Below, piece by piece: positions 48,948-57,634 of a stretch of 64,000 nt of DNA (its first letter is position 1; each line of letters opens with the position of its first letter). The notes under the pieces are model-generated. The model did no database searches. It had not been told where the DNA came from and worked only from the letters and a program-made list of their open reading frames with translations. Location: contig CAKUEH010000005.1 in assembly GCA_934646185.1 (NCBI GenBank), positions 1-64,000 on the forward strand, in the 5' to 3' direction. Made by a program: the position numbers and the translations under genes. The DNA comes from an uncultured Oscillospiraceae bacterium (GTDB taxonomy: Bacteria > Bacillota > Clostridia > Oscillospirales > Oscillospiraceae).

Positions 48948-50300
48948 ATGAAAAAACTGCTTGCATTGCTTCTTGCGGCGCTGATGGTTTTCGGCATGGC
49001 TGCCTGCGCGAAGACAGCGGAGACGCCGGCTGTCGACACGCCCGCGGAAGACACCGCTGCCGCGGCCGACAAGACTGCGGAAGAGACCCCTGCCGACGAG
49101 ACGCCTGCCGCGTCTGACGGCGACAAGATCGTGATCCACTACTGGGCACAGTGGACGGAGAACGAGGCGCAGGCCGAGGTCTACAAGGCCGCGATCGCCC
49201 GCTTTGAGGAAGCGCATCCCGACTGCACCGTCGAGGTCAACTGGGCGGGCCGCGATGTCCGTGAGATCCTGAGAGCCAGCATCGACTCCGGCAACGCCAT
49301 CGACATCGTTGACAGCGGTTTTGACCAGATCGTGAACCTGCTTGGCGAGGACTACCTGATGGATCTGACCTCCTACATGGAAGGCAGCGACTTCGAAAAG
49401 GGCATCTCCGCCGGTATGGCAGCGTTTGCAAAGAGCTTCGCTTCCGATGGCACGTCCTGGTACTACATCCCCTCTCAGCCGTTCGTCGGCACCATCTATT
49501 ACAACAAGGCGATCTTCGCCGAGGCCGGCATCAACGCCATGCCCACCACATGGTCGGAGTTCATGGACGTCTGCCAGAAGATCAAGGACGCCGGTTACGA
49601 CCCCATCACGGTCGACGACGCTTACTATCCCTGCCTCTACGGCACCTATCTCGCCATGATGAAGGGCCCGGACTGGGTCACTGAGCTGCTCAGCGACACC
49701 ACCGGCGCAAACTGGAGCGATCCCGCTGTCGCCCAGATGGCAGAAGACTTCGCCGCGATGCGTGCGAACGGCTACTTCTCCGACAGCTGCGGCTCCAACG
49801 TCTTCCCGTCCGCGCAGAACGGCGAATTCGCAATGGGCACTGCAGCCATGTACTACAACGGCTCCTGGCTGCCCAACGAAGTGCATGACATCACCGGAGA
49901 CGACTTCCAGTGGGGCGCCATGTTCTTCCCGGCTCCCGACAACGCCGAGTATCCCTACACCACCTACTCCACCGGCTGCCAGTTCTTCGGCATCACCAAG
50001 GGCTGCGAGCATCCGGAAGAGGCTCTGGCGCTGCTGGAGGAGTTCTCCTCTGTCCAGACGCAGCAGGATCTGGTCGACAAGGCGCAGGCAATGCCTGTCG
50101 TCGACGGCCTCGAGCTGCCTGAGAACCTCAAGAGCGCCGGCGAGCTGCAGGCGCAGTCCACCGACGTCATTCCCTGGTGCGGCATGTACAGCAGCAACTC
50201 CGACGTGAACGCCGTTGTCAACGGCATGTTCGCCGAGCTGCTGGCGGGCTCTGTTGACGGCGCGGGCTTCGTTTCCGGCGTACAGTCCCAGCTCCAGTAA
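48948..50300 (+). CDS. Extracellular sugar-binding lipoprotein (family 1 SBP)
   Basis: A 450-residue lipoprotein: Cys20 (FGMAAC), linker rich in Ala, Thr, Asp and Glu (21-58), then IVIHYWAQWTENEAQAEVY, the hinge DIVDSGFDQIVNLL, TYSTGCQFFGITKG and VNAVVNGMFAELLAG at the end. GGAGG nine bases before ATG. Partner of the permeases at 50421-52177. The organism also encodes a second binding protein right after these permeases. Confidence 0.92.
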   Translation: MKKLLALLLAALMVFGMAACAKTAETPAVDTPAEDTAAAADKTAEETPADETPAASDGDKIVIHYWAQWTENEAQAEVYKAAIARFEEAHPDCTVEVNWAGRDVREILRASIDSGNAIDIVDSGFDQIVNLLGEDYLMDLTSYMEGSDFEKGISAGMAAFAKSFASDGTSWYYIPSQPFVGTIYYNKAIFAEAGINAMPTTWSEFMDVCQKIKDAGYDPITVDDAYYPCLYGTYLAMMKGPDWVTELLSDTTGANWSDPAVAQMAEDFAAMRANGYFSDSCGSNVFPSAQNGEFAMGTAAMYYNGSWLPNEVHDITGDDFQWGAMFFPAPDNAEYPYTTYSTGCQFFGITKGCEHPEEALALLEEFSSVQTQQDLVDKAQAMPVVDGLELPENLKSAGELQAQSTDVIPWCGMYSSNSDVNAVVNGMFAELLAGSVDGAGFVSGVQSQLQ

Positions 50301-50312
50301 GTTTTGCAATCG

Positions 50313-50344
50313 ACAGGCAGGAGGACGCGAGCCCTCCTGCCTGT
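50313..50344 (+). other. Intercistronic hairpin between binding protein and permeases
   Basis: ACAGGCAGGAGG (50313-50324) pairs with CCTCCTGCCTGT (50333-50344), 8-base loop, no T tract. Same location as the hairpins in the other transporter operons. Confidence 0.7.
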
Positions 50345-50420
50345 GGCAGGTACGAGCCCAGACGCCTGCGGAAAAACCTTAGCATCGCCTGCGCGGCGGT
50401 GAACGGAGGGAGAGATCACA

Positions 50421-51326
50421 TTGAAAAAAAGACAAACGTTTTTCATCCTGGCGTCCATTGGCCCGGCGGTTATCTGCTTTTTGGTAATGTTCGCGTATCC
50501 GCTCATCCGGACGCTCCTGATGAGCCTGAACCGGCTGCCCGCGATCAGCAGCAGTACGTCTGAGTGGCAGTTTGTGGGGCTGGACAACTATATCGGCCTG
50601 TTTCGAAACAGTGTTTTCGTTGCATCGCTTAAAAATATCGGCGTCATCTGGCTGGTCGGCGGCATTCTGACGCTTGGGATCGCGCTTTTCTTTGCCGTCA
50701 TTCTCGCGTCCGGCGTCAAGGGGAAGAAATTCTGGCGCTCGGCGATCTATCTTCCCAATACCATCTCGGCAGTCGCACTGTCTACCATGTGGCTGCAATA
50801 TATCTTCCAGAATAAATTCGGCCTGCTCAAGCAGCTGTTTACGGCGCTGGGCTGGACGGCGCTGGCGAAGATCAACTGGACTTCGCCGTCGTGGCTGTTC
50901 TGGGGGATGCTGATCTCCTATGTCTACGGCAGCGTCGGCTATTTCATGCTGATCCTGCTGTCCGGCATCGAGGGGATCCCACAGGATATCTATGAAAGCG
51001 CCAAAATTGACGGCGCGAATTCCTGGATCAAATTCTGGAAAATTACGTTTCCTCTTCTGCGGAACGTGATCCGAACCTGCATCACGCTCTGGACGGTCGG
51101 CGCAGTCAACTTCTTTGTCTGGGCGAAGATGTTCTCCACGCGCATCAACACAAAGACCATTACGCCGGTCTATTTCCTGTACGAAAAGGTGTTCGGCGCG
51201 GCCGACTCCGGCAGCGTTCTGGATATCGGCGCGGGCGCGGCGGTCGGCGTCGTGGTGGCGCTGCTGGTGCTGGCGTGCTATCTGATCATGAATAAGGTGT
51301 TTAAGGAGGAGGCGCTGGAATACTGA
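50421..51326 (+). CDS. Carbohydrate ABC transporter permease (CUT1, UgpA type)
   Basis: A 301-residue permease starting at TTG (50421) after GGAGGGAGAG; no ATG fits. First membrane helix at about 8-30, EAA loop replaced by ESAKIDGANSWIKFW at about 193 (Glu-Ser-Ala instead of Glu-Ala-Ala, still typical of the family), C-terminal KVFKEEALEY. Its stop overlaps the next start (TGATG). Confidence 0.9.
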   Translation: MKKRQTFFILASIGPAVICFLVMFAYPLIRTLLMSLNRLPAISSSTSEWQFVGLDNYIGLFRNSVFVASLKNIGVIWLVGGILTLGIALFFAVILASGVKGKKFWRSAIYLPNTISAVALSTMWLQYIFQNKFGLLKQLFTALGWTALAKINWTSPSWLFWGMLISYVYGSVGYFMLILLSGIEGIPQDIYESAKIDGANSWIKFWKITFPLLRNVIRTCITLWTVGAVNFFVWAKMFSTRINTKTITPVYFLYEKVFGAADSGSVLDIGAGAAVGVVVALLVLACYLIMNKVFKEEALEY

Positions 51327-52177
51327 TGAAAAACAGAAAGAAGCTTACCGGCGCGCGCGCGGTCGGACTGCTGCGCTATCTTCCTCTGATCCTCTGGGTC
51401 GCGTTCTTTGCGTTTGCGTTCGGCTGGATCGTGCTGGCCTCGTTCAGCACCACAAAGGAGATCTTCTCAAACGGCCTGCTGCAGAGCGGCGTCCACATTG
51501 AAAACTATACCGGCGTGTGGGAACGCAACCATGTCGCGCACTACTTTGTAAATTCGCTGATCACAACGGGGATCCCGTGCGTGCTGATCATTCTGATCGC
51601 CGCGCCCGCGGCCTACGTCCTGTCAAAGAAAACGTTCTTCGGCAGAAAGCAGACGTTCAATGCCTTTGTCGTCGGCATGAGCATCCCGCAGGTCATGCTG
51701 GTCATCCCGATCTACTGCTGGTTTGTCAGGGCAAACCTCGTCGGGCACCTGTCCACACTTGTGATCTTATATACGACGCTGAATCTGCCGTATACGGTGT
51801 ATTTCCTCACGGCGTTCTTCTCCACCGTCCCCACGGCGCTGGCCGAGGCGGCCATGATCGACGGCTGCTCCGAGATGAAGGCCATGTGGAAAGTCATGAT
51901 CCCGATGGCCTCGCCCGGCATCATCACCGTGACGATCTTTAATTTCATGAACATCTGGAACGAATATTTCATGGCGCTGATCTTTGCCAACGGCAACGAC
52001 AAGATCCGCACGCTCTCCATGGGCCTGCAGAACATGATCACCTCCATGAAGTATACCGGCGACTGGGCCGGACTGTTTGCCGGGGTCATCATCGTTCTGG
52101 TCCCGACGCTGATTTTGTATCTGCTTTTGTCTGAAAAAATCGTGGCCGGCATCACCGGCGGCGCGGTCAAGGGCTAA
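51326..52177 (+). CDS. Carbohydrate ABC transporter permease (CUT1, UgpE/MalG type)
   Basis: A 283-residue permease: first helix at about 18-40, EAA loop EAAMIDGCSEMKAMW at about 173, C-terminal KIVAGITGGAVKG. Coupled to the previous gene. The transcript may end or be re-initiated at the promoter at 52188. Confidence 0.92.
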   Translation: MKNRKKLTGARAVGLLRYLPLILWVAFFAFAFGWIVLASFSTTKEIFSNGLLQSGVHIENYTGVWERNHVAHYFVNSLITTGIPCVLIILIAAPAAYVLSKKTFFGRKQTFNAFVVGMSIPQVMLVIPIYCWFVRANLVGHLSTLVILYTTLNLPYTVYFLTAFFSTVPTALAEAAMIDGCSEMKAMWKVMIPMASPGIITVTIFNFMNIWNEYFMALIFANGNDKIRTLSMGLQNMITSMKYTGDWAGLFAGVIIVLVPTLILYLLLSEKIVAGITGGAVKG

Positions 52178-52187
52178 GGGAAGAGCG

Positions 52188-52216
52188 TTGCACGACGGCG
52201 GCCGATGTGGTAAAAT
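52188..52216 (+). promoter_or_regulatory. Promoter of the GH78/two-component operon
   Basis: TTGCAC (52188-52193), 17-base spacer, TAAAAT (52211-52216), eleven bases after the permease stop. It would give the second binding protein and downstream genes their own transcript. Confidence 0.7.
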
Positions 52217-52269
52217 ACCGCAGGAAGGCCGCGCAGGATCAGCTCTGCCGGATATACACGTGATTTGCG

Positions 52270-52317
52270 CGGACAGCCGCGGACGCCGTAGAGCTTTCGG
52301 TGCCCCGCAGCTGTCCG
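52270..52317 (+). other. Leader hairpin upstream of the second binding-protein gene
   Basis: CGGACAGC (52270-52277) pairs with GCTGTCCG (52310-52317), enclosing about 32 GC-rich bases that can pair further. It lies in the 120-base untranslated leader after the promoter at 52188. Function unknown. Confidence 0.45.
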
Positions 52318-52344
52318 TTTGCGCATTTGGAAAGGAAATGAACG

Positions 52345-53616
52345 ATGAAAAAACGGCTGGCCATTTTCGGTGCGATCGCCGCGCTTCTGATGCTGGCGGC
52401 GTGCAGCGCCGCCGCGCCCGGACCCGGCGCGGAGCAGACGCAGGAGCAGGAACAGATCGTCCTGCACCTTTTCCACTATCAGGGCGAGGCGGAGGAGGCC
52501 TATGGCCACGTGATCGCCGCGTATGAAAAGGCGCATCCCAACGTGAAGATCAAAAGTGAGTTTTTAAACTCGGAAAACTATAACTCCACGCTTGACGCGC
52601 GCATTGCCGTGCAGGACTGCCCCGATATCATCGGCGTGCATCCGGGCTATGCGCAGGCGCTGCCGCTGGCGCGGGCGGGCTACCTTGCCGACTTGAGCGG
52701 CCAGCCGTGTCTTGAAAATGTGCGCGAGTCGGACGCGGAGACCGGCAGCCTTGCGGGCAGCATCTATGCCGCGCCGATTGATCTGACCTATATCTGTACA
52801 TTTTACAACGAGGACATTTTTGCGCAGTATGATCTTTCGGTGCCCACCACCTGGCAGGAGTTTCTCGACGTGTGCCGGAAGCTGAAGGACGAGGGCGTTA
52901 CGCCCATCTCCCTCTGCTATAAGGACGCATGGATCCAGAGCCTGATCCCGTATGCGCTCTCGGCCACGACGATCTACCGCGAAAACCCGGATTTTGACCG
53001 CGAAATGGCCGACGGGACGCGGCATTTTGACGGCGCGGAGTGGAAAAAGACGTTCGAAATGCTGAAAACGCTGATCGACAGCGGCTATGTGACGGAAAAC
53101 TTCCTGCAGACGACGTATGACCAGCAGCTGCGCGCGTTCGCAAGCGGCCGGGCGGCCATGATGGTCATGGGCTCCTGGGGCGTGTCGATGATCCGGGGCA
53201 TGAATGCCGGCTGCAATTTCGGCTTGTTTATTCTCCCCGCGTCGAGCGACGGCGTCAACTGGATCCCGTCGTCGGTCGGCGGCATGCTGGCCGTGAGCGA
53301 GCAGAGCGCGCACAAGGAGACTGCGATCGACTTTTTGAATTTCTTCCTGACAAACGACGACGTTTACCGTCAGTTTTTGCAGGAGACCGGCAATTTGCCG
53401 GTAAAAACCGGGTTTGACGCCGGATGTGATCCGGTGCTGGAAACGCTGATCTCGGGCATCACCGACAGCTATCCGTTCCTGGATGTGAACTGGCCGAGCG
53501 GGATGCAGATGGTATTCCTGAAGACCGTGGAGGAGATCTCGACCGGCGGGAGCATTGACGATGCGCTGGACAGGCTGGATCAGACATGGACGGAGATTTA
53601 CAAAAAGGAAGAGTGA
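52345..53616 (+). CDS. Second extracellular sugar-binding lipoprotein (family 1 SBP)
   Basis: A 423-residue lipoprotein with Cys20 (LLMLAAC) and a very short linker. Domain starts IVLHLFHYQGEAEEAY, with CPDIIGVHPGYAQALP, SGRAAMMVMGSWGVSM and YPFLDVNWPSGMQMVF. AAAGGA before ATG. It follows a complete transporter that already has its own binding protein, and precedes the GH78, kinase and regulator genes with only 3 bases before GH78. It may deliver a second sugar to the same permeases, or act with the sensor kinase as a signalling receptor. Confidence 0.9.
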   Translation: MKKRLAIFGAIAALLMLAACSAAAPGPGAEQTQEQEQIVLHLFHYQGEAEEAYGHVIAAYEKAHPNVKIKSEFLNSENYNSTLDARIAVQDCPDIIGVHPGYAQALPLARAGYLADLSGQPCLENVRESDAETGSLAGSIYAAPIDLTYICTFYNEDIFAQYDLSVPTTWQEFLDVCRKLKDEGVTPISLCYKDAWIQSLIPYALSATTIYRENPDFDREMADGTRHFDGAEWKKTFEMLKTLIDSGYVTENFLQTTYDQQLRAFASGRAAMMVMGSWGVSMIRGMNAGCNFGLFILPASSDGVNWIPSSVGGMLAVSEQSAHKETAIDFLNFFLTNDDVYRQFLQETGNLPVKTGFDAGCDPVLETLISGITDSYPFLDVNWPSGMQMVFLKTVEEISTGGSIDDALDRLDQTWTEIYKKEE

Positions 53617-53619
53617 CCG

Positions 53620-55806
53620 ATGGAGAACAGGAAAATGCAGACAGAATATGGATTTCCCTGCCGCGAGGCAAAGCCGGTCTGGCTGCCGGACGGCAGCGAG
53701 CCGAACCGGTATGTGCAGTTTTTGCAGAAATTTACGTGGGACGGAGACGGTGCGCTCAGCCTGCAGCTCAGCTGCGACAGCCGCGCGCGGGTGTGCCTGA
53801 ACGGCGAACGGATCGGCTTCGCGTTCTACGACGGAACGGACGACACCAGCTGGTATGAGACATTTGACCTTTCCGCCGCGGCGGTCAGGGGCGAAAACAC
53901 GCTTGAGATCGAGGTGTGGTATCAGGGCGTATCCAGCAACTGCTACACGGCGGGCCGCGCGAACGTGATCTTTGCCGTCGTGCGGGCCGGGGGCGCGTGT
54001 GTGGCCGCCAGCGGCGCGCAGACGCTCTGCCGCGCGGATACGGCCTATCGTGCGGGCAAGGTCCCGGCAAACCAGACCGGCATGGTCTGGTACTATGACC
54101 AGACGGCCGAGCCGCAGCGCTATGCGCCGGCGGCGGAACTTACGACGGACGGACGGCGCTATGCGCCGCGCCCGATCGCGCGTCAGGTGCTCTCCGGGCG
54201 CAAACGCGCCGCGGTCTGCGCGCACGGCTACCTGCTGCCGGGCGACCGGGAGCCGTTTGAGTCGGCGTTTTTGTCGGCACGGAGGAAGGGCGTACAGCTC
54301 GACGCCGCCAGAGACCGCTATGAGATCTGGGACTGCGGCGAGGAATCGAGCGGCCTGCTGGAAATCGAGGTCTCGTCCGCGGCGGGCTGCCGCGTGGAGC
54401 TTGGCTGGGGCGAGCATCTGGACGATCTGCGTGTACGCAGCCATATCGGAAGCCGGGTCTTCCAGACTTCCGTGACCTTCGGCGCGGGGAAGCACTGCTT
54501 CCGCCACGATTTCCAGCGCGTCGGGATGCGGTATCTGGAGGTACACCTGCATCCGCTGAACGGCGGCACGGCGCAGTGCCTTTACGCGGGCGTGCGTTCG
54601 CTCGACTATCCGGCGGCGGAGCGCGGCGAATTTCACTGCAGCGACCGGCTGCATATGCAGATCTACCGCACGGCGGTGCGCACGCTGCGGCTGTGCATGC
54701 ATGAGCACTATGAGGACTGCCCGTGGCGCGAACAGGCGCTTTATGCCATGGACTCGCTCAATCAGGCGGTGTGCGGCTATTACTGCTTCGGCGAATATGC
54801 GTTTGCGGCGGCGTCGCTGCGGATGCTTGCGCGCGGCATGCAGGCGGACGGCTTTCTGGAGCTGCATACGCCTGGCAAAGAGGTCGTCACCATTCCATAT
54901 TTCACGTTCATGTGGGCGCTTGGCGTGCGCGACTATCTGCGTTACAGCGGCGACCTGGCGCTCGTGCGCGCGCTCTGGCCGGACATCCGTCTGGCGGCGC
55001 AGTGCCGCCTGAAGGAATGCAGAGACGGTCTGCTTCCGGTGCCGGTCGAGACAAAATACTGGAGCTTTTACGAGTGGAACGACCTGCTGTCGGGCGAACC
55101 GATCTACCGCAGCGAGCCGATCGCGCCGCGCGTTGACGCGCCGTATCAGATGTTCTTCCTGCTGTTTCTGGACGCGGCGGCCGAGCTTGCCGAAGCGCTT
55201 GGCGAAAGCGGGGACGAGGCCGAGCTGCGGCGCGGCTGCACGGAGGCGCGCCGGGCTGGCCACGCCATGTTCTGGGACGCAAAGAGCGGCAGCTACCGCA
55301 CGTTTGCGCATGAAACGGACGGCGTGTTCCAAGCGGAAGACGGCGCGCGGAGCGAGCTTGTACAGGCGCTGGCCGTCTTGTCGGGCGCTGCCGGGCAGGC
55401 GGAGCGCGAGCGGCTCCTGCCGGCGCTGGCCGAGGGCAAAAACGACTGGGTGCCGTGTACGCTCAGCATGATCCGGTTCAAATACGAGGCGCTTCTGACA
55501 CGGCAGGAAGACTATTTCGACTGGGTGTTTGCGGATATTGCGCGGATCTGGGGCAGAATGCTCTATGCGGGCGCAACGTCGTTCTGGGAGACGGAGGACG
55601 GCGCGGATGCGTTCGATCAGGCGGGCAGCCTCTGCCACGGCTGGTCGGCGATGCCGGTCTACTTCTACTATGCCTATGGCCTTGGCGTGCGGCCGGTCAA
55701 GCCGGGCTTTGCCCGGACGGCGGACGCCGCGCGGCGTATGGACGGCTGCTATGGCAGCGTCCCCACGCCGGAGGGAATGATCCATGTTGAAAAGAAAGCA
55801 GAGTGA
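53620..55806 (+). CDS. GH78-like alpha-L-rhamnosidase
   Basis: A 728-residue intracellular glycosidase. Two beta-sandwich domains (about 30-120 and 200-330; RARVCLNGERIGF, YEIWDCGEESSG, FQRVGMRYLEV) precede an (alpha/alpha)6 barrel (about 340-650) with EDCPWREQALYAMDS, the GH78-type acid motif, then EWND, GATSFWET and LCHGWSA, and a C-terminal beta domain. Inverting alpha-L-rhamnosidases have this plan; related families act on other deoxy sugars. The stop lies inside the next gene (23-base overlap). Expected product: free L-rhamnose or a similar sugar from imported oligosaccharides. Confidence 0.85.
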   Translation: MENRKMQTEYGFPCREAKPVWLPDGSEPNRYVQFLQKFTWDGDGALSLQLSCDSRARVCLNGERIGFAFYDGTDDTSWYETFDLSAAAVRGENTLEIEVWYQGVSSNCYTAGRANVIFAVVRAGGACVAASGAQTLCRADTAYRAGKVPANQTGMVWYYDQTAEPQRYAPAAELTTDGRRYAPRPIARQVLSGRKRAAVCAHGYLLPGDREPFESAFLSARRKGVQLDAARDRYEIWDCGEESSGLLEIEVSSAAGCRVELGWGEHLDDLRVRSHIGSRVFQTSVTFGAGKHCFRHDFQRVGMRYLEVHLHPLNGGTAQCLYAGVRSLDYPAAERGEFHCSDRLHMQIYRTAVRTLRLCMHEHYEDCPWREQALYAMDSLNQAVCGYYCFGEYAFAAASLRMLARGMQADGFLELHTPGKEVVTIPYFTFMWALGVRDYLRYSGDLALVRALWPDIRLAAQCRLKECRDGLLPVPVETKYWSFYEWNDLLSGEPIYRSEPIAPRVDAPYQMFFLLFLDAAAELAEALGESGDEAELRRGCTEARRAGHAMFWDAKSGSYRTFAHETDGVFQAEDGARSELVQALAVLSGAAGQAERERLLPALAEGKNDWVPCTLSMIRFKYEALLTRQEDYFDWVFADIARIWGRMLYAGATSFWETEDGADAFDQAGSLCHGWSAMPVYFYYAYGLGVRPVKPGFARTADAARRMDGCYGSVPTPEGMIHVEKKAE

Positions 55807-57634
55807 AATTCGGTTTCCGCTGGAGCAGAAGCTGCTGCTGGCGGTGATCCCGCTCATTGCGCTGTCGCTGATGGCGGTGAGCGTGATCGTCTACCGCGTG
55901 GCCAAGCAGAATATCCAGAACCGGGTCTCGGAGTATATGGAGCAGTATCTGCTGCAGCTTTCGTCGGCCATCGACAACAAGCTGGAAACGTCGATCCAGC
56001 TCAACGCCCAGCTTTCGGTCAACGCGCAGCTTTCTGAGATCCTGCAGAAATATCACAGCGCGCCGTCGGATGAAAAGCTCAATTACCGGCAGGATGTGGA
56101 GAACATCTTCGTCACGATCATGAGTATTTACGATAACATCCGCAGTATTTACGTCTTTGACAATTACGGCAACGAGTTTTACCTGCGAAACCGCTCGGGC
56201 ATCGGCCTGGAGCTGCTGGAGCAGGAGAGCTGGTACCAGGAGGCGCTGGCGCGTCAGGGCGCCTATGTGATCTTCCTCGACCGGCGCGAGGGCGAGGAGA
56301 ATACAAGCATCGGCATCGCGCGCAGCATTGTGAATATCTATGACCGGCAGAGCTACGGCGTGGCGCTCGTTGAGATCCCCTACAGCATTCTGTCCGAGAC
56401 GATCTATGGCGGCAACGGCAAGAGCGAGCTGCGGCAGGGCGCGATCTTCATCGGAGACGAGCAGGGGAGCCGGATCTACGCCACCCAGTCGGACGATCCC
56501 TACCGCGATATGGGCGCGGACGAGATGCCGCCTGCGGGAACGGCGCAGACGCGCGTATTTACCGCGGACGGCGAGGAGATCATCCGCATTACGTGCGTGT
56601 CGGCGAAGACCGGCTGGCGATATGACTATGTATGCGAGATGAAATATCTGATGCGCGACATGGCGCGGCTCCAGTCGATCATGACGGTGCTGGTGCTGTG
56701 CGTGCTCCTTGCGGCGGTGTGCTTCCTGATCGTGTTCTCGCACAGGACATTCCGGCCGCTCGGCGAGCTGGTCTCGGCCATGCAGCAGGTGAAGGAGGGC
56801 CGCTATGCCGTAAAGGTGGAGACGGAGTCAAACGACGAATTCCGCTACCTCGGCCAGACCTTCAACGACATGGCAAGCAGCATCGAAGAGCTGATCCAGA
56901 AAGTCTATTCCGCGCAGCTGATGCAGAAGGAGGCCCAGCTTGAGGTGCTTCAGCAGCAGATCAACCCACATTTTCTCTATAACACGTTTGAGACGATGCG
57001 CGGCATCGCGCTGTCGGAGCACAACGAAAAGGTGGCCGACATCGTCAAGAATATCTCCGAGTTCATGCGCTACAATATGTACGGCGCAGACGGCAGCGCG
57101 TCGCTTCAGATGGAGCTGCAGCACGTGACGAATTACATCCGGATCATGGACTATCGCTTTGACGACAAGATCCGGATGGCGGCGGAGATCCCGGAGCAGA
57201 TGTGCGCACTGTCCATGCCAAAGTTTACGCTGCAGCCGATCGTGGAAAACGCGGTGCTGCACGGCTTTACGGAAAAGAGGGCGGACTGCGAGATCCGCAT
57301 CAGCGGGCAGGTGCAGGACGGCACGGCAAGGCTCCGCATCATCGACAACGGCTGCGGCATCGCCGCGGACGCGCTGGAAAGGATCAACGCGGATCTCAAA
57401 GAGCCGTTCCAGCACGGCCAGCCGCGAAACGGCCGCGTCAGCATCGGGATCTATAACGTCAACAGCCGTCTGAAGCTGAATTACGGCGACAAATACGGCG
57501 TCAGGATCTTCAGCGAGGTCGGCGTCGGAACCACGGCGGAGATCGAATTTCCGGCCGTGATGCAGAAGCCGGGGGCGGACAGCGCGCTGCGGCTGCGGAT
57601 GAAAAAAGCGGAACAGGAGGATGCGGACACATGA
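55784..57634 (+). CDS. Sensor histidine kinase (LytS/YesM type)
   Basis: A 616-residue membrane kinase: helix 1 at about 16-38, extracellular sensor of some 250 residues, helix 2 at about 297-316, HAMP domain (about 318-370; FRPLGELVSAMQQVKEG), a coiled coil, the His_kinase region with phospho-accepting His396 in QINPHFLYN, and an ATPase domain ending near 600 (VENAVLHGFTEKR; IDNGCGI). It senses an extracellular sugar or a loaded binding protein and phosphorylates the next gene's product (ATGA overlap). GGAGGG upstream of ATG lies within the GH78 gene. Confidence 0.93.
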   Translation: MLKRKQSEIRFPLEQKLLLAVIPLIALSLMAVSVIVYRVAKQNIQNRVSEYMEQYLLQLSSAIDNKLETSIQLNAQLSVNAQLSEILQKYHSAPSDEKLNYRQDVENIFVTIMSIYDNIRSIYVFDNYGNEFYLRNRSGIGLELLEQESWYQEALARQGAYVIFLDRREGEENTSIGIARSIVNIYDRQSYGVALVEIPYSILSETIYGGNGKSELRQGAIFIGDEQGSRIYATQSDDPYRDMGADEMPPAGTAQTRVFTADGEEIIRITCVSAKTGWRYDYVCEMKYLMRDMARLQSIMTVLVLCVLLAAVCFLIVFSHRTFRPLGELVSAMQQVKEGRYAVKVETESNDEFRYLGQTFNDMASSIEELIQKVYSAQLMQKEAQLEVLQQQINPHFLYNTFETMRGIALSEHNEKVADIVKNISEFMRYNMYGADGSASLQMELQHVTNYIRIMDYRFDDKIRMAAEIPEQMCALSMPKFTLQPIVENAVLHGFTEKRADCEIRISGQVQDGTARLRIIDNGCGIAADALERINADLKEPFQHGQPRNGRVSIGIYNVNSRLKLNYGDKYGVRIFSEVGVGTTAEIEFPAVMQKPGADSALRLRMKKAEQEDADT

